The notes: generated by a model not told the origin, from the sequence alone. A DNA stretch of 64,000 nucleotides from Acetobacterium woodii DSM 1030 (GCF_000247605.1 NC_016894.1:1-64000); one strand, 5' to 3'. Positions 36,984-45,881 are shown, counted from the stretch's first letter. Numbers and translations: made by a program.

Positions 36984-37083
36984 GTGTGTTTAAAAAAATG
37001 AAGCGAAATAAATTATGATTTCAATTTAATTGACAATGACCAGATATTATGGGAAAATATAAATAATATAAGAAAGTATAATG

Positions 37084-37140
37084 AGGTCATGAAGGCTTAA
37101 TTCGATCAGAAGATCGGTTTATTTCGGCGTGATTTTTTTT
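37084..37140 (+). ncRNA. structured leader RNA element, copy C
   Basis: The closing stem GGTCATG (37085-37091) pairs with CGTGATT (37128-37134) using G-U pairs. The inner hairpin CGATC-AGAA-GATCG (37103-37116) is identical to copy B, followed by a long T run. TTGACA at 37030-37035 may be the -35 of its promoter. No methyltransferase follows: the next element is a cobalamin riboswitch, with no readable gene between. This may be an orphaned leader after a deletion. Confidence 0.6.
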
Positions 37141-37283
37141 TGAAGAAATATTTTTTAGAGTTTTAAAAAAGTCATCGAAGCTGGGAAATTAGTGGAAGAT
37201 ACAGGGGAAAATAGATTAAACATGATTAAACCGTCTTGACAGAAATAACAAATTCTAGAAGCATAATTTTAATTAAATAAATT

Positions 37284-37455
37284 GTTATGAGTGCTGTTGA
37301 ATCGAAATTCAACAGAGAATAGGAAAATGGGTTGAATTCCCATGCTGTCACGCAGCTGTAAGCGAGAAGTTTGATTTCATAATGTCACTGGTGTTTTTGA
37401 CACTGGGAAGGCGAAATTAAGATGATGATCCGTAAGCCAGAAGACCTGCTTATAA
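37284..37455 (+). promoter_or_regulatory. cobalamin (B12) riboswitch
   Basis: B12 elements in order: AGGAAaatGGGTtgAATtCCC (37321-37341), the CACGCAGCTGTAA core (37349-37361), tCACTG...CTGGGAAGG (37385-37411) and GCCAGAAGACCTGCT (37436-37450). A TTGACA at 37236-37241 is the likely -35; the -10 is less clear. A terminator follows at 37537. The next gene is the CsoR-family regulator, with a MITE inserted between. Confidence 0.92.
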
Positions 37456-37536
37456 TACGATTCGTTGTTGACCTACGAGAAAGATAGGTAGATGGATAGA
37501 AGTTTTTTAAGATAGTTTTTATCTTGTGGCGCTTGT

Positions 37537-37573
37537 AACTCCTAGTCTATTTCGTGATGGGGAGTTTTTTTAT
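37537..37573 (+). terminator. riboswitch expression-platform terminator
   Basis: AACTCC (37537-37542) pairs with GGAGTT (37561-37566) around a partly paired loop, followed by a T run. It probably gives cobalamin-dependent premature termination. Confidence 0.7.
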
Positions 37574-37585
37574 TTTTAAATTCTT

Positions 37586-37756
37586 TAGGTAATTGCAAAA
37601 GTGCCATGAGCTTTGGGCCCAGTTTCTCACGAAACAATTTCTACACGGTACGGCGGACAGTTCGATGAACGGTTCGCCGACACGTTACGAAATCGTTTGT
37701 GGAAACTGCACCCAAAGCAACCGTTGTTTGATGTTTTTTAATTTCGCAATTACCTA
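37586..37756 (+). mobile_element. 171-bp fold-back MITE, copy 4
   Basis: A full-length copy with perfect 11-bp flanking repeats TTTAAATTCTT (37575-37585 and 37757-37767). It sits between the riboswitch terminator and the csoR-like gene, so any riboswitch-controlled transcript must pass through this hairpin-forming element. Confidence 0.9.
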
Positions 37757-37782
37757 TTTAAATTCTTTAAAAGGAGGTAAAA

Positions 37783-38124
37783 ATGACCCAGATTAAAAAT
37801 TATACCGATATAAATGAGAACGATTCAACGACTCAAATGGTTAAAATTGACGAAAAAGATCATCACCATACCCATTCAAAAGCGGTCCTAAATCGCTTGT
37901 CAAAAGCGATTGGTCATTTAGAATCGGTTCGGAAAATGGTTGAGTCTGGCCGGGATTGTTCGGAAGTTCTGATCCAATTATCGGCTGTCAAAGCGGCGAT
38001 TAATAATACCGGGAAAATAATTCTTCAAGATCATCTTGAGCATTGTATTGTCAGTGTGGTAAAAGACGGCGACCATCAAGCCATTGAGGAAATAAACAAA
38101 GCCATTAATCGATTTATAAAATAG
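37783..38124 (+). CDS. CsoR/FrmR/RcnR-family metal-sensing repressor
   Basis: This 113-residue all-helical DUF156 protein shows the CsoR-type metal site C59 (GRDCSEVL), H84 and C88 (DHLEHC), the X-His-Cys pattern of Cu(I) sensors. An added His-rich N-terminus DHHHTH (26-31) recalls Ni/Co-sensing RcnR and InrS. AAAGGAGG lies just before ATG 37783. Its place behind a cobalamin riboswitch and ahead of a metal-type importer points to cobalt or nickel; the C-H-C set alone would suggest copper. The actual metal is unresolved. Confidence 0.87.
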   Translation: MTQIKNYTDINENDSTTQMVKIDEKDHHHTHSKAVLNRLSKAIGHLESVRKMVESGRDCSEVLIQLSAVKAAINNTGKIILQDHLEHCIVSVVKDGDHQAIEEINKAINRFIK

Positions 38125-38160
38125 TTATCAAGCAAGACGAAAATGAGGAGGAATAGAGTG

Positions 38161-39114
38161 GTGATAAAAATAGGACATCTAGCGGCCAGGTCTGGGGAAA
38201 AGGTGATGGGATCTATTGGGGTGCCAGAAACGACGATTAAATTACCAGTTACCCTGATCAATGGAAATAAAGCAGGGAAAACCGTTTTAATAACGGGCGG
38301 CGTTCATAATGCGGAGTATACTGGGATTGAAACGGCCATTCGATTAGCTGACGAGATTCAACCGGATGAAATTAGCGGTTGCCTGATTTTGATTCATCCG
38401 GTGAATACCAGCGGTTTTGAAAAGAGAACCATGAGTGTGGTGGCCGAAGATGGAAAAAACTTGAATCGTATTTTTCCCGGTAATCCGAATGGGACAGAGG
38501 GTGATAAGCTCTGTCATTTTCTGGCTACGGCAGTGCTCAGTCAAATTGATTTTTACATCGATCTGCATGCCGGTGATGGTTACGAAAACCTGACCCCCTA
38601 CGTTTATTATCTTGGCGCAGCGGCGCCAGAGGTGGTAGAACAATCAAAAGTTATGGCTCAAAAGGTCAATGTTCGATACCTGGTAAAATCCTTTACGACA
38701 ACGGGTGGGGTTTATAACTATGCCGGTTCCTGTGGGATTCCCAGCATCTTGATCGAGCGTGGCGGTCAAGGAAGATGGTCAGAAGAGGAGGTTAAGCTCT
38801 ATAAAGCCGATGTTAAAAATGTGCTGCGCCATTTAGCGGTGCTTGAGGGGACGGTAAACGCTAATGAATATGAGCAAGTTGAGATAGAAAATGTGATTTA
38901 TGAAAATGCATCAGTCAATGGTTGTTGGTATCCTTATAAAAAAGCCGGAGAAATGATTAAAAAAGGTGAGGAACTAGGGGTGATTAAAGACTATTTTGGC
39001 AAGGTATTGCAAAGCTGTTCGGCAAAATATGACGGTTTGATCCTTTATCAGGTTAGTTCATTATGTATTTTAAAAAATGAAGCGATGGTTGTTTATGGTG
39101 AAGTTGAAAATTAA
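38161..39114 (+). CDS. succinylglutamate desuccinylase/aspartoacylase (AspA/AstE) family hydrolase
   Basis: This zinc-dependent M14-like deacylase of about 317 residues has the zinc ligands in GGVHNAEYTGIE and, further on, DLHAGDG. NLNRIFPG and IERGGQGRW are family landmarks. Such enzymes remove acyl groups from amino acids. AGGAGG (38146-38151) points to GTG 38161 or 38158; ATG 38143 overlaps that site and is less likely. It is 36 nt after csoR and probably co-transcribed. It may trim an amino-acid-based ligand delivered by the neighbouring importer, which is inference. Confidence 0.82.
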   Translation: MIKIGHLAARSGEKVMGSIGVPETTIKLPVTLINGNKAGKTVLITGGVHNAEYTGIETAIRLADEIQPDEISGCLILIHPVNTSGFEKRTMSVVAEDGKNLNRIFPGNPNGTEGDKLCHFLATAVLSQIDFYIDLHAGDGYENLTPYVYYLGAAAPEVVEQSKVMAQKVNVRYLVKSFTTTGGVYNYAGSCGIPSILIERGGQGRWSEEEVKLYKADVKNVLRHLAVLEGTVNANEYEQVEIENVIYENASVNGCWYPYKKAGEMIKKGEELGVIKDYFGKVLQSCSAKYDGLILYQVSSLCILKNEAMVVYGEVEN

Positions 39115-39261
39115 GCTAAAAAAATACAGGCATTATTATTTTACTGAGAAATGAAACAGACCTTCGGATTAAATAAAAAAACAGGTGAGACGGATTGATC
39201 ATATATCAGAAAGAGAAATTAACGGCAGATGAAAGATAAACGATTTAAGAAGGTTTGTGAC

Positions 39262-40176
39262 ATGATTGAATTAAAACAATTAAAATATTTTGTTGTTTGT
39301 GCCGATGTGGGTTCTTTTAGTAAAGCCGCAGAAATATTGTATACCACACAACCGAACGTCAGCAAGGCGATTAAAGCGCTTGAAGAACATCTGGGGTTTG
39401 CGTTGTTTTATCGAAAAAGCCGCGGAATTTTGCTTTCGACCAGAGGGCAGCATGTCTATGAATATGCATGCAAAGCCATTGAAGATATTGAAATGTTGGC
39501 TTCTTTTTCACAAACAGACCGAATTGAACAATTGCAGATCTCCAGTAATCCCAGTGCTTGGATGGCTAACATTTTTGCCGATTTTTATAATCAATTTGAT
39601 GTCGAACGGTTACATTTTCAATTCTATTCAGCATCGGTAGAGGAAATCATCAAAAGAGTGGCCGGTTATCAGGATGAATTGGGTTTTGTTTATGTGATGA
39701 GCAATCAGAATACGGCCTTCCAATATATTCTTAGCCGTAACCATCTGGAATTTGTCGAACTCAAAAAAACTCAGGTGATGCTTTTTTTGGGTCCAAATCA
39801 TCCGCTTTATAGCGCCACCGAAATAAGTGAAGAGGAATTAAAAAAAATCAAATTGGTTCAATGTTATGAGGATGAATTTGATCTCAACAACTATTGGAAA
39901 ATAACCAATTCTCAGGGCAAAGATATGACAACGTTAGAAAGTGTCGTGGTTACCAACAGTAACTGCGTGATGCAGCAGCTGCTGCAGACTAGCGATCTTG
40001 CCAATATCAGCAGTGGTTATATTACGAACCAGGTTGATCAAAAAAAGCTCAAGGCGATTTCGCTCCATGAAAAAGAAAATGTGGTGATGTTTGGCTATAT
40101 TAAAAGATCGGTAGAAGATCTTAGCGATTGGGGGCGCCAATTTGTAGATTTTATTTTGGGGCAACTGGAAAAATGA
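39262..40176 (+). CDS. LysR-family transcriptional regulator
   Basis: This 304-residue LysR protein has the N-terminal winged HTH (MIELKQLKYFVVCADVGSFSKAAEILYTTQPNVSKAIKALE) and a C-terminal substrate-binding domain for a co-inducer. ATG 39262 gives the standard LysR start and has AAGAAGG 8 nt upstream; the open frame from 39229 adds residues not seen in the family. It lies just before an importer operon, from which it is separated by a terminator at 40232. Confidence 0.9.
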   Translation: MIELKQLKYFVVCADVGSFSKAAEILYTTQPNVSKAIKALEEHLGFALFYRKSRGILLSTRGQHVYEYACKAIEDIEMLASFSQTDRIEQLQISSNPSAWMANIFADFYNQFDVERLHFQFYSASVEEIIKRVAGYQDELGFVYVMSNQNTAFQYILSRNHLEFVELKKTQVMLFLGPNHPLYSATEISEEELKKIKLVQCYEDEFDLNNYWKITNSQGKDMTTLESVVVTNSNCVMQQLLQTSDLANISSGYITNQVDQKKLKAISLHEKENVVMFGYIKRSVEDLSDWGRQFVDFILGQLEK

Positions 40177-40231
40177 TTTTTCCAAAGAAAATCATCGGGC
40201 AAAAAAGGATGCTAAATTGGAATAACTATAG

Positions 40232-40263
40232 AACCGCCGAGAGCGATGGTGCGGTTATTTTTT
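40232..40263 (+). terminator. intrinsic terminator after lysR
   Basis: AACCGC (40232-40237) pairs with GCGGTT (40251-40256), followed by ATTTTTTT. It separates lysR from the importer genes starting at 40313. Confidence 0.75.
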
Positions 40264-40312
40264 GATGATCAGATATCAATCGGTGAATGAGGCGAGAAAG
40301 GGATAAGATAAA

Positions 40313-41251
40313 ATGAGAAAATATATCGGTAAACGTTTATTACAACTGATTCCCATTATTCTGGGGATTACATTGTTGTCATTCACGCTGATGCAGACCG
40401 CCGCAGGGGATGCGGTAGATGCCTTGTATGACAATGCCAGCGGTGGCGTATCTGAAGAAATAAAAGCCGAAAAACGGCAGGAATTGGGGCTGGATCAGCC
40501 ATTTATTATTCAATATACATCATGGCTGGGCGGGGTCATCACCGGGAATATGGGGGTCTCCTATATTTCTAATAAACCGGTTTTTGAGACGTTTATTTCA
40601 AAACTGCCGGCGACTATTTTTCTGACGTTAACCTCCATTATCCTGACAGTTCTGATTTCTATCCCTTTTGGCATTTTAGCGGCGGTTCGGCACAACCGAT
40701 TTACGGACTATCTGATTCGGTTTCTCAGTTTTATTGGCAATTCCCTTCCCGGATTTTTTGTTTCATTGTTGCTGATCTATTTTTTGGCACTGCGGCTCAA
40801 GCTGTTTCCCGTGATGGGGACCGGTGGTTTAAAGAGTATTGTTTTACCAACCTTAACCTTGGCGATTGCCATGTCTTCCAAATATACCAGGCAGGTTCGG
40901 ACTACGGTCTTAGATGAATTAAATAAACCTTATGTTCTTGGGGCTCGGGCCCGAGGGGTGCGGGAGCCGGTAGTTTTGTATGCCAGTGTGCTGAAATCCT
41001 CGATGCTGACAATTATTACCCTGCTGGCCTTATCGATTGGATCGTTGCTGGGCGGCACCGCCATTATCGAATCCATTTTTATGTGGGATGGCGTGGGTAA
41101 ACTGGCGGTGGATTCGATTATGATGCGGGACTACCCGATGATTCAGGCTTATGTAATCTGGATGGCGCTTATTTATGTTCTGGTCAATCTGATTACCGAT
41201 TTGCTATATCATTATCTTGATCCCCGAATTCGATTGGAACAGGAGCTTTAA
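40313..41251 (+). CDS. nickel/peptide-type ABC permease (NikB family)
   Basis: This 312-residue permease has the NikB/DppB start LLQLIPIILGITLLSFTLMQTAAGDAVD and the EAA loop KPYVLGARARGVREPVVLYASVLKS. It opens a third B-C-A-D-F importer, two nucleotides before the C permease. It is closest in style to the permease at 27275 (SSKYTRQVR/SSKLTRQVR blocks), matching the relatedness of their binding proteins. Confidence 0.9.
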   Translation: MRKYIGKRLLQLIPIILGITLLSFTLMQTAAGDAVDALYDNASGGVSEEIKAEKRQELGLDQPFIIQYTSWLGGVITGNMGVSYISNKPVFETFISKLPATIFLTLTSIILTVLISIPFGILAAVRHNRFTDYLIRFLSFIGNSLPGFFVSLLLIYFLALRLKLFPVMGTGGLKSIVLPTLTLAIAMSSKYTRQVRTTVLDELNKPYVLGARARGVREPVVLYASVLKSSMLTIITLLALSIGSLLGGTAIIESIFMWDGVGKLAVDSIMMRDYPMIQAYVIWMALIYVLVNLITDLLYHYLDPRIRLEQEL

Positions 41252-41253
41252 CG

Positions 41254-42147
41254 ATGGAGTTGACAACAATTAAAACCGAGTTAATCAAGGTTAAAGCCCA
41301 TCAAAAAAGGCAGGACCGAATCATGATCAAGTTATTTGTTTTTATGGGAATGGTGATATTGCTGCTTTTTATCGCTGCTTTTGCAGCACAGCTAGTGCCA
41401 TACGATCCATATGCTCAGGATCTGATGAGTGCCTTGCAACCACCCAGTCACGAACATCTATTGGGAACCGACCGTTATGGTCGCGATATGTTGTCGCGCG
41501 TGATGATGGGTGGCCAAACGACCATTTATTCAGCTTTGTTGCTGGTCGGGGTGATCACCGTGTTGGGAACCCTGGTGGGGTTGTTTTGCGGGTATCAGGG
41601 CGGGAAAATCGATTCATTGATCATGCGAATATCGGATATCTTTTTGGCTTTTCCCGGGATGGTTTTTGCCATTGCCGTTGCTGGCGTATTAGGCGGTGGC
41701 ATTATCAATGCGGTGGTCGCATTGGCCTGTATCTCCTGGCCAAAGTTTGCCAGGTTGGCCAGAGGACAGGTTTTAGCAATTAAAAATATGCCGTATATTG
41801 CGGCGGCCAAACTTAGTGGTTCACGCCCGACGAAAATTATCTTTAAACATATCCTTCCGAATATAATCGGCCCAATTCTGGTAACCGCAACGCTGGATAT
41901 TGGAACGATGATGATGGAACTGGCGGGGTTGTCTTTTTTAGGGTTAGGCGCGATGCCACCGATCGCCGAGTGGGGATCAATGATGAGTGATGGTCGGAGT
42001 ATGTTACAGACAGCTCCCTGGGTAATTCTAGCACCAGGTTGTGCTATTTTTATAGCGGTGATGTTATTTAATTTATTGGGGGATACGGTCAGAGATGTCC
42101 TCGACCCCAACACCAAAAAAGAAAAATTGAATTGGAGGAGAAAATGA
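41254..42147 (+). CDS. nickel/peptide-type ABC permease (NikC family)
   Basis: This 297-residue NikC/DppC permease has LLGTDRYGRDMLSRVMMGGQTTI and the EAA loop MPYIAAAKLSGSRPTKIIFKHILPN. Its TGA stop overlaps the binding-protein ATG (ATGA at 42144-42147), so the genes are translationally coupled. A short cytoplasmic N-terminal extension precedes the first helix. Confidence 0.9.
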   Translation: MELTTIKTELIKVKAHQKRQDRIMIKLFVFMGMVILLLFIAAFAAQLVPYDPYAQDLMSALQPPSHEHLLGTDRYGRDMLSRVMMGGQTTIYSALLLVGVITVLGTLVGLFCGYQGGKIDSLIMRISDIFLAFPGMVFAIAVAGVLGGGIINAVVALACISWPKFARLARGQVLAIKNMPYIAAAKLSGSRPTKIIFKHILPNIIGPILVTATLDIGTMMMELAGLSFLGLGAMPPIAEWGSMMSDGRSMLQTAPWVILAPGCAIFIAVMLFNLLGDTVRDVLDPNTKKEKLNWRRK

Positions 42148-43700
42148 AAAAGAAAAGTAAAATGTTGACATTAATGTTAACAGGGGTATTGGTGGCCGGG
42201 CTGTTATCCGGCTGTGGAACGGCGGCAAGCACTAAAAGTGCCGAAGAAAAGGTATTTAATTATGGTACGGTTGCCTATAGTGTATCTAATTTAAATGCGG
42301 GATTAAATCCGCATGAAGCCTACTGTGGTTGGTCAGCGCTTCGTTATGGGGTGGGTGAAACCCTCTTTAAATTTAATGAAGCGATGGAACTGGAACCGTG
42401 GCTGGCGACGGATTTTGAACAGCTGGATGATTATACGGTAAAAATTAATTTGCGCGATGATGTAACCTTTTCAAATGGCAAGAAAATGACGGGGGAAGCA
42501 GTCAAAGCTTGTTTGGATGATTTGATTGCGGTTCATGATCGAGCGCCTAAAGATTTACAGATTAAATCAATTACAGCCGATGGACAAAGCATCACGATTA
42601 CTACCGAAATTAAGTCGCCAGCGTTGATCAATTATTTATGTGATCCTTATGGTGTCATTATCGACATGGAAGCAGGGGTGACCGCGGATAAAAATGTAGT
42701 GGGGACAGGTCCTTATGTAGCCAAAAAAGTGACCGATAGCGAAATTAATCTGGAAGCAAATATGAACTACTGGGGTGGCAAACCAAAGGTCGGGACCGTC
42801 AATGTAAAGAGTATTCTCGATGGTGACACCTTGACGATGGCGATGCAAAGTGGCGAAATTGATGCAACTCAAGGGTTGCCTTATGCCAGTCTGGAACTGT
42901 TTGAGAATAATGATGACTATACCATCAGTTCAACCAATACTTCCCGGGTTTATCAGGCGGCATTGAATTACAATTCAGCTGTGATTAAAGATGATGCAGT
43001 TCGGCAAGCAATGGCGATGAGTATCGACAAAGACGGGTTTACCAAGGTGTTATTAAAGGGGAATGGAACGCCGGCGATTGGGCCTTTCCCAGCTAATTTC
43101 AGCTTTGGTGGTGATGCGGTTAAAGCGGCCGATTATGATCTCGAAGGTGCTAAAAAAGTGCTGGAAGCGGCCGGATGGGTTGATACGGACGGCGATGGAA
43201 TCCGGGAAAAAGACGGTCAGAAGTTGTCAATTAAATGGCTGACCTATATTTCCAGACAGGAACTGCCACTGTTGGCTGAATCGGTTCAAGCCTCTTATAA
43301 AGAAGTCGGCATTGATGTTCAGGTTAATGCGACGGACAGTTATAAAGATTTCTTAAAAGCTGGGGATTATGATGTTTTTGCCAACGCTTTTGTCACGGCT
43401 CCAACAGGAGATCCACAATATTATTTTACGACCCATGTTGTTGATGGTTCCGATTATAACAATGGTCATTATCATAATGATAAGGTTGAAGCTTTAGTTG
43501 GACAGTTACGAAATGAATTTGATACCCAAAAACGAAGTGATCTGGCCGTGCAAATTTCACAACAGATTTTAGACGACCATGCTTATATATATGCATCGCA
43601 TTTAAAAATGTCTTTTGTTATGAAAAAAGGTGTAACCGGGTTGACAGCGCATCCCTCCGATTATTATGAAATTACAGCTGATCTTGATATCAATGAATAA
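42144..43700 (+). CDS. ABC transporter substrate-binding lipoprotein, SBP_bac_5 family
   Basis: This binding protein of about 518 residues has signal and lipobox LLSGC near residue 24. Its N-terminal block (W-x3-RYG-x2-ETL, then DDYTVKINLRDDVTFSNGKKMTGEAVKAC) matches the protein at 29260 closely, marking one ligand subfamily distinct from NikA. ATG 42144 follows GGAGGAG (42134-42140). The operon also has csoR, an aspartoacylase-like gene and lysR upstream. Ligand unknown. Confidence 0.9.
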   Translation: MKKKSKMLTLMLTGVLVAGLLSGCGTAASTKSAEEKVFNYGTVAYSVSNLNAGLNPHEAYCGWSALRYGVGETLFKFNEAMELEPWLATDFEQLDDYTVKINLRDDVTFSNGKKMTGEAVKACLDDLIAVHDRAPKDLQIKSITADGQSITITTEIKSPALINYLCDPYGVIIDMEAGVTADKNVVGTGPYVAKKVTDSEINLEANMNYWGGKPKVGTVNVKSILDGDTLTMAMQSGEIDATQGLPYASLELFENNDDYTISSTNTSRVYQAALNYNSAVIKDDAVRQAMAMSIDKDGFTKVLLKGNGTPAIGPFPANFSFGGDAVKAADYDLEGAKKVLEAAGWVDTDGDGIREKDGQKLSIKWLTYISRQELPLLAESVQASYKEVGIDVQVNATDSYKDFLKAGDYDVFANAFVTAPTGDPQYYFTTHVVDGSDYNNGHYHNDKVEALVGQLRNEFDTQKRSDLAVQISQQILDDHAYIYASHLKMSFVMKKGVTGLTAHPSDYYEITADLDINE

Positions 43701-43726
43701 AAAATTCCGATTAAAAGGAAAAAAGC

Positions 43727-44512
43727 ATGCAAGAAACATTACTAAAACTGCAAAATGTCGAAATATCCTATAACGGCGAACCGATGGTTACCAATGTTAA
43801 CCTGGATATGAAAGCGGGTGAGATTCTTGGTATTGTTGGGGAATCCGGCAGCGGAAAAAGTACGTTGATCAAAGCGGCGATGGGTCTTCTGGACCCGGCC
43901 GGTTTGGTTAATAAAGGCGAGATCTTTTATAAGGGACAAAATGTGTTGGAACTTAGTGATGAAAAACTTCGGACGATACGTGGTCCGGAAATGGGGATGA
44001 TTTTCCAGAACTGCGGCAGTGCGTTGTGTCCGATTCGAACCATTGGTGATCAACTTTATGAAACCATGGAGCAGCACGGGTTTAAAGATCGTGAAGCGGT
44101 TAAAAAGCGGGCCGAAAAGCTGTTCAATAAGATTAACCTAAAAGACTGTGACCGAATTTTAAATAGTTATCCCTTTGAGTTATCGGGCGGAATGAATCAG
44201 CGGGTGGGCATTGTGATGGCGATGATTCTGGAGCCGGAACTACTTTTGGCCGATGAACCAACCTCCGCTTTGGATGTAACCGTTCAGGCTCAAGTGATTC
44301 AGGAAATGATGGCGCTGCGGGATGAATTCGGAACTGGGATTGTCATCGTTACGCATAATATCGGGGTGGTTTCTTATATGGCAGATCAGGTGGCAGTGAT
44401 GTGTAAAGGCAAAGTGGTTGAATATGGGAAGACCCGGGATGTCATTGATCATCCCCAGAAAGCATATACCAGAGAGCTGATTCAGGCCGTGCCGAGAATT
44501 CGAAGAGGGTGA
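43727..44512 (+). CDS. nickel/peptide-type ABC ATPase (NikD family)
   Basis: This 261-residue ATPase has Walker A GESGSGKST, signature LSGGMNQRVGIVMAMILEPELLLADEPTSALDVT and switch VTHNIGVV. It is shorter than DppD proteins and lacks the C-terminal cysteine extension, in line with the NikD length. AAAAGGAAAAAAG precedes ATG 43727. The partner ATPase follows after 3 nt. Confidence 0.9.
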   Translation: MQETLLKLQNVEISYNGEPMVTNVNLDMKAGEILGIVGESGSGKSTLIKAAMGLLDPAGLVNKGEIFYKGQNVLELSDEKLRTIRGPEMGMIFQNCGSALCPIRTIGDQLYETMEQHGFKDREAVKKRAEKLFNKINLKDCDRILNSYPFELSGGMNQRVGIVMAMILEPELLLADEPTSALDVTVQAQVIQEMMALRDEFGTGIVIVTHNIGVVSYMADQVAVMCKGKVVEYGKTRDVIDHPQKAYTRELIQAVPRIRRG

Positions 44513-44515
44513 ATT

Positions 44516-45304
44516 GTGAGTGTGATTTTAGAAGTCAAAAACTTAAAAAAAACCTATACGAAAGGAAAACTAAGGTTTCCTGCAGTAGACAACATCAGTT
44601 TTGAAATTCACAAAGGAGAGAGCTTGGCCCTGGTTGGCGAAAGTGGCAGCGGAAAAAGCACGGTGGCTAAAATGATCACCGGGTTAGAGTCAGTTGACCA
44701 GGGTGAGATTTTACTCAATGGAGAAGCCATCACCAGTCTCAAAGGGACAGCTCAGCGGGCCGTTTACCGGGATATTCAAATGGTTTTTCAGATGCCGGTG
44801 GATTCCTTTAATCCCCGGATCAAGTTGGGTGAGGGCATCATGGAAAGTATGATTAACCAGGGTATCAGCCGAACCAAAGCCAGGCTTAAAGCGATCGAAT
44901 ATCTTAAAATCTGTGGGCTGGAAGCAACATTTGCTGACCGCTATCCCCATCAGGTTAGTGGTGGAGAATGCCAGCGGGCGTCGATTGCCAGAGCTATTGC
45001 CATTAAACCGCAATTACTGATTTGTGATGAGGCCACCAGTGCCCTGGATGTGACGGTACAAGCGCAGATTGTCAAACTACTGACGCAATTAAAAAAAGAG
45101 TTAGGGATGTCGCAACTGATGATCTGCCATGATTTGGCTTTGGTACAGGAAGTTTGTGATCGGGTATTGGTGATGCATCATGGTCAGGTGGTGGAACAAG
45201 GTACGCCGGATCAGATTATTATGAATCCCCAGGAAGCATATACCAAAAAATTAATCGCCTCAGTGCTCTTGTTAAATCATGATTGGCATCAAAAGGTATT
45301 CTAA
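44516..45304 (+). CDS. nickel/peptide-type ABC ATPase (NikE family)
   Basis: This 262-residue ATPase has GESGSGKST, Q-loop VFQMPVDSFNPRI, signature VSGGECQRASIARAI, Walker B LLICDEATSALDVT and switch ICHDLALV. It starts at GTG 44516 shortly after GAAGAGGG. It ends the third importer, before a strong terminator at 45369. Confidence 0.9.
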   Translation: MSVILEVKNLKKTYTKGKLRFPAVDNISFEIHKGESLALVGESGSGKSTVAKMITGLESVDQGEILLNGEAITSLKGTAQRAVYRDIQMVFQMPVDSFNPRIKLGEGIMESMINQGISRTKARLKAIEYLKICGLEATFADRYPHQVSGGECQRASIARAIAIKPQLLICDEATSALDVTVQAQIVKLLTQLKKELGMSQLMICHDLALVQEVCDRVLVMHHGQVVEQGTPDQIIMNPQEAYTKKLIASVLLLNHDWHQKVF

Positions 45305-45368
45305 AAAAGAATACCAGATCCAATAAAAGAGGCTTGCGAAAGTAGTTTAACCATGTTAAAATGGCAAA

Positions 45369-45414
45369 CAGAAACAATGAAAGACAAGTGATTGTGTCAT
45401 TGTTTCTGTTTTTT
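45369..45414 (+). terminator. intrinsic terminator after the third importer
   Basis: CAGAAACAATGA (45369-45380) pairs perfectly with TCATTGTTTCTG (45397-45408), followed by TTTTTT. Confidence 0.92.
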
Positions 45415-45483
45415 AGTGTTTTGATTATTTGTTCTTAAAATATCGATTAAGCTGAGAAGATTATTAAATTGAATATGAATGAA

Positions 45484-45652
45484 ACAGGTGCCGACGGTAA
45501 TCCAAAGGATTACAGGTCGGTGAAAAGGGAAGATGGGTGAAAATCCCACGCGGTCCCGCCGCTGTAAGAGAAGAGTTCCTCCAGGAATGCCACCAGAATA
45601 TGGGAAGGCAGGGGGTAATGTTGACGCTTTAGCCAGAAGACCTGCCTGCTTT
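45484..45652 (+). promoter_or_regulatory. cobalamin (B12) riboswitch upstream of nikABCDE
   Basis: The clearest of the three B12 elements. ACAGGTGCCGACGG opens it; GGGAAgaTGGGTGAAAATCCCACGCGGTCCCGCCGCTGTAA follows in order (45528-45567, read as separate conserved blocks). Then come GCCACCAG...GGGAAGG (45589-45608) and AGCCAGAAGACCTGCC (45631-45646). Two terminators follow, one of which reuses the 3-prime end of the riboswitch. It controls nikABCDE by position. Confidence 0.95.
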
Positions 45653-45744
45653 AATTACTCAGTCTCTACGCGTGATAGAGGAGGTGTTTTTTTGCAGGCT
45701 TTTTTTGCGACCTCACTATCTTTTTTGAGATAGTGAGGTTTTTT
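45643..45744 (+). terminator. tandem terminators of the nik riboswitch platform
   Basis: GCCTGC (45643-45648, overlapping the last riboswitch box) can pair with GCAGGC (45694-45699), followed by TTTTTTT, while CTCTA-cgcgtga-TAGAG forms within. A second hairpin CCTCACTATC (45711-45720) / GATAGTGAGG (45729-45738) with six T follows. The first could alternate with the ligand-bound fold. Beyond 45744 a TATGAT at 45813 may be an extra -10. Confidence 0.75.
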
Positions 45745-45881
45745 AATGGAAAAAATACCTCGAAAATACAGATGTAAATTTTTAATTTTGTGATAAAGCT
45801 GAGGTTCTTTGCTATGATGCGCAATGGCATAAAAACTGGAAGTTGATCAAATAAAATAAGTATTTAAGAGGAGAAAAGAAA

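Noticed and set aside
37593-37796. 67-codon open frame before csoR
   Set aside because: It runs through MITE copy 4 and its target repeat, and has no ribosome binding site.
45533-45733. Small open frame downstream of the third importer
   Set aside because: It lies entirely within the cobalamin riboswitch and its terminators.
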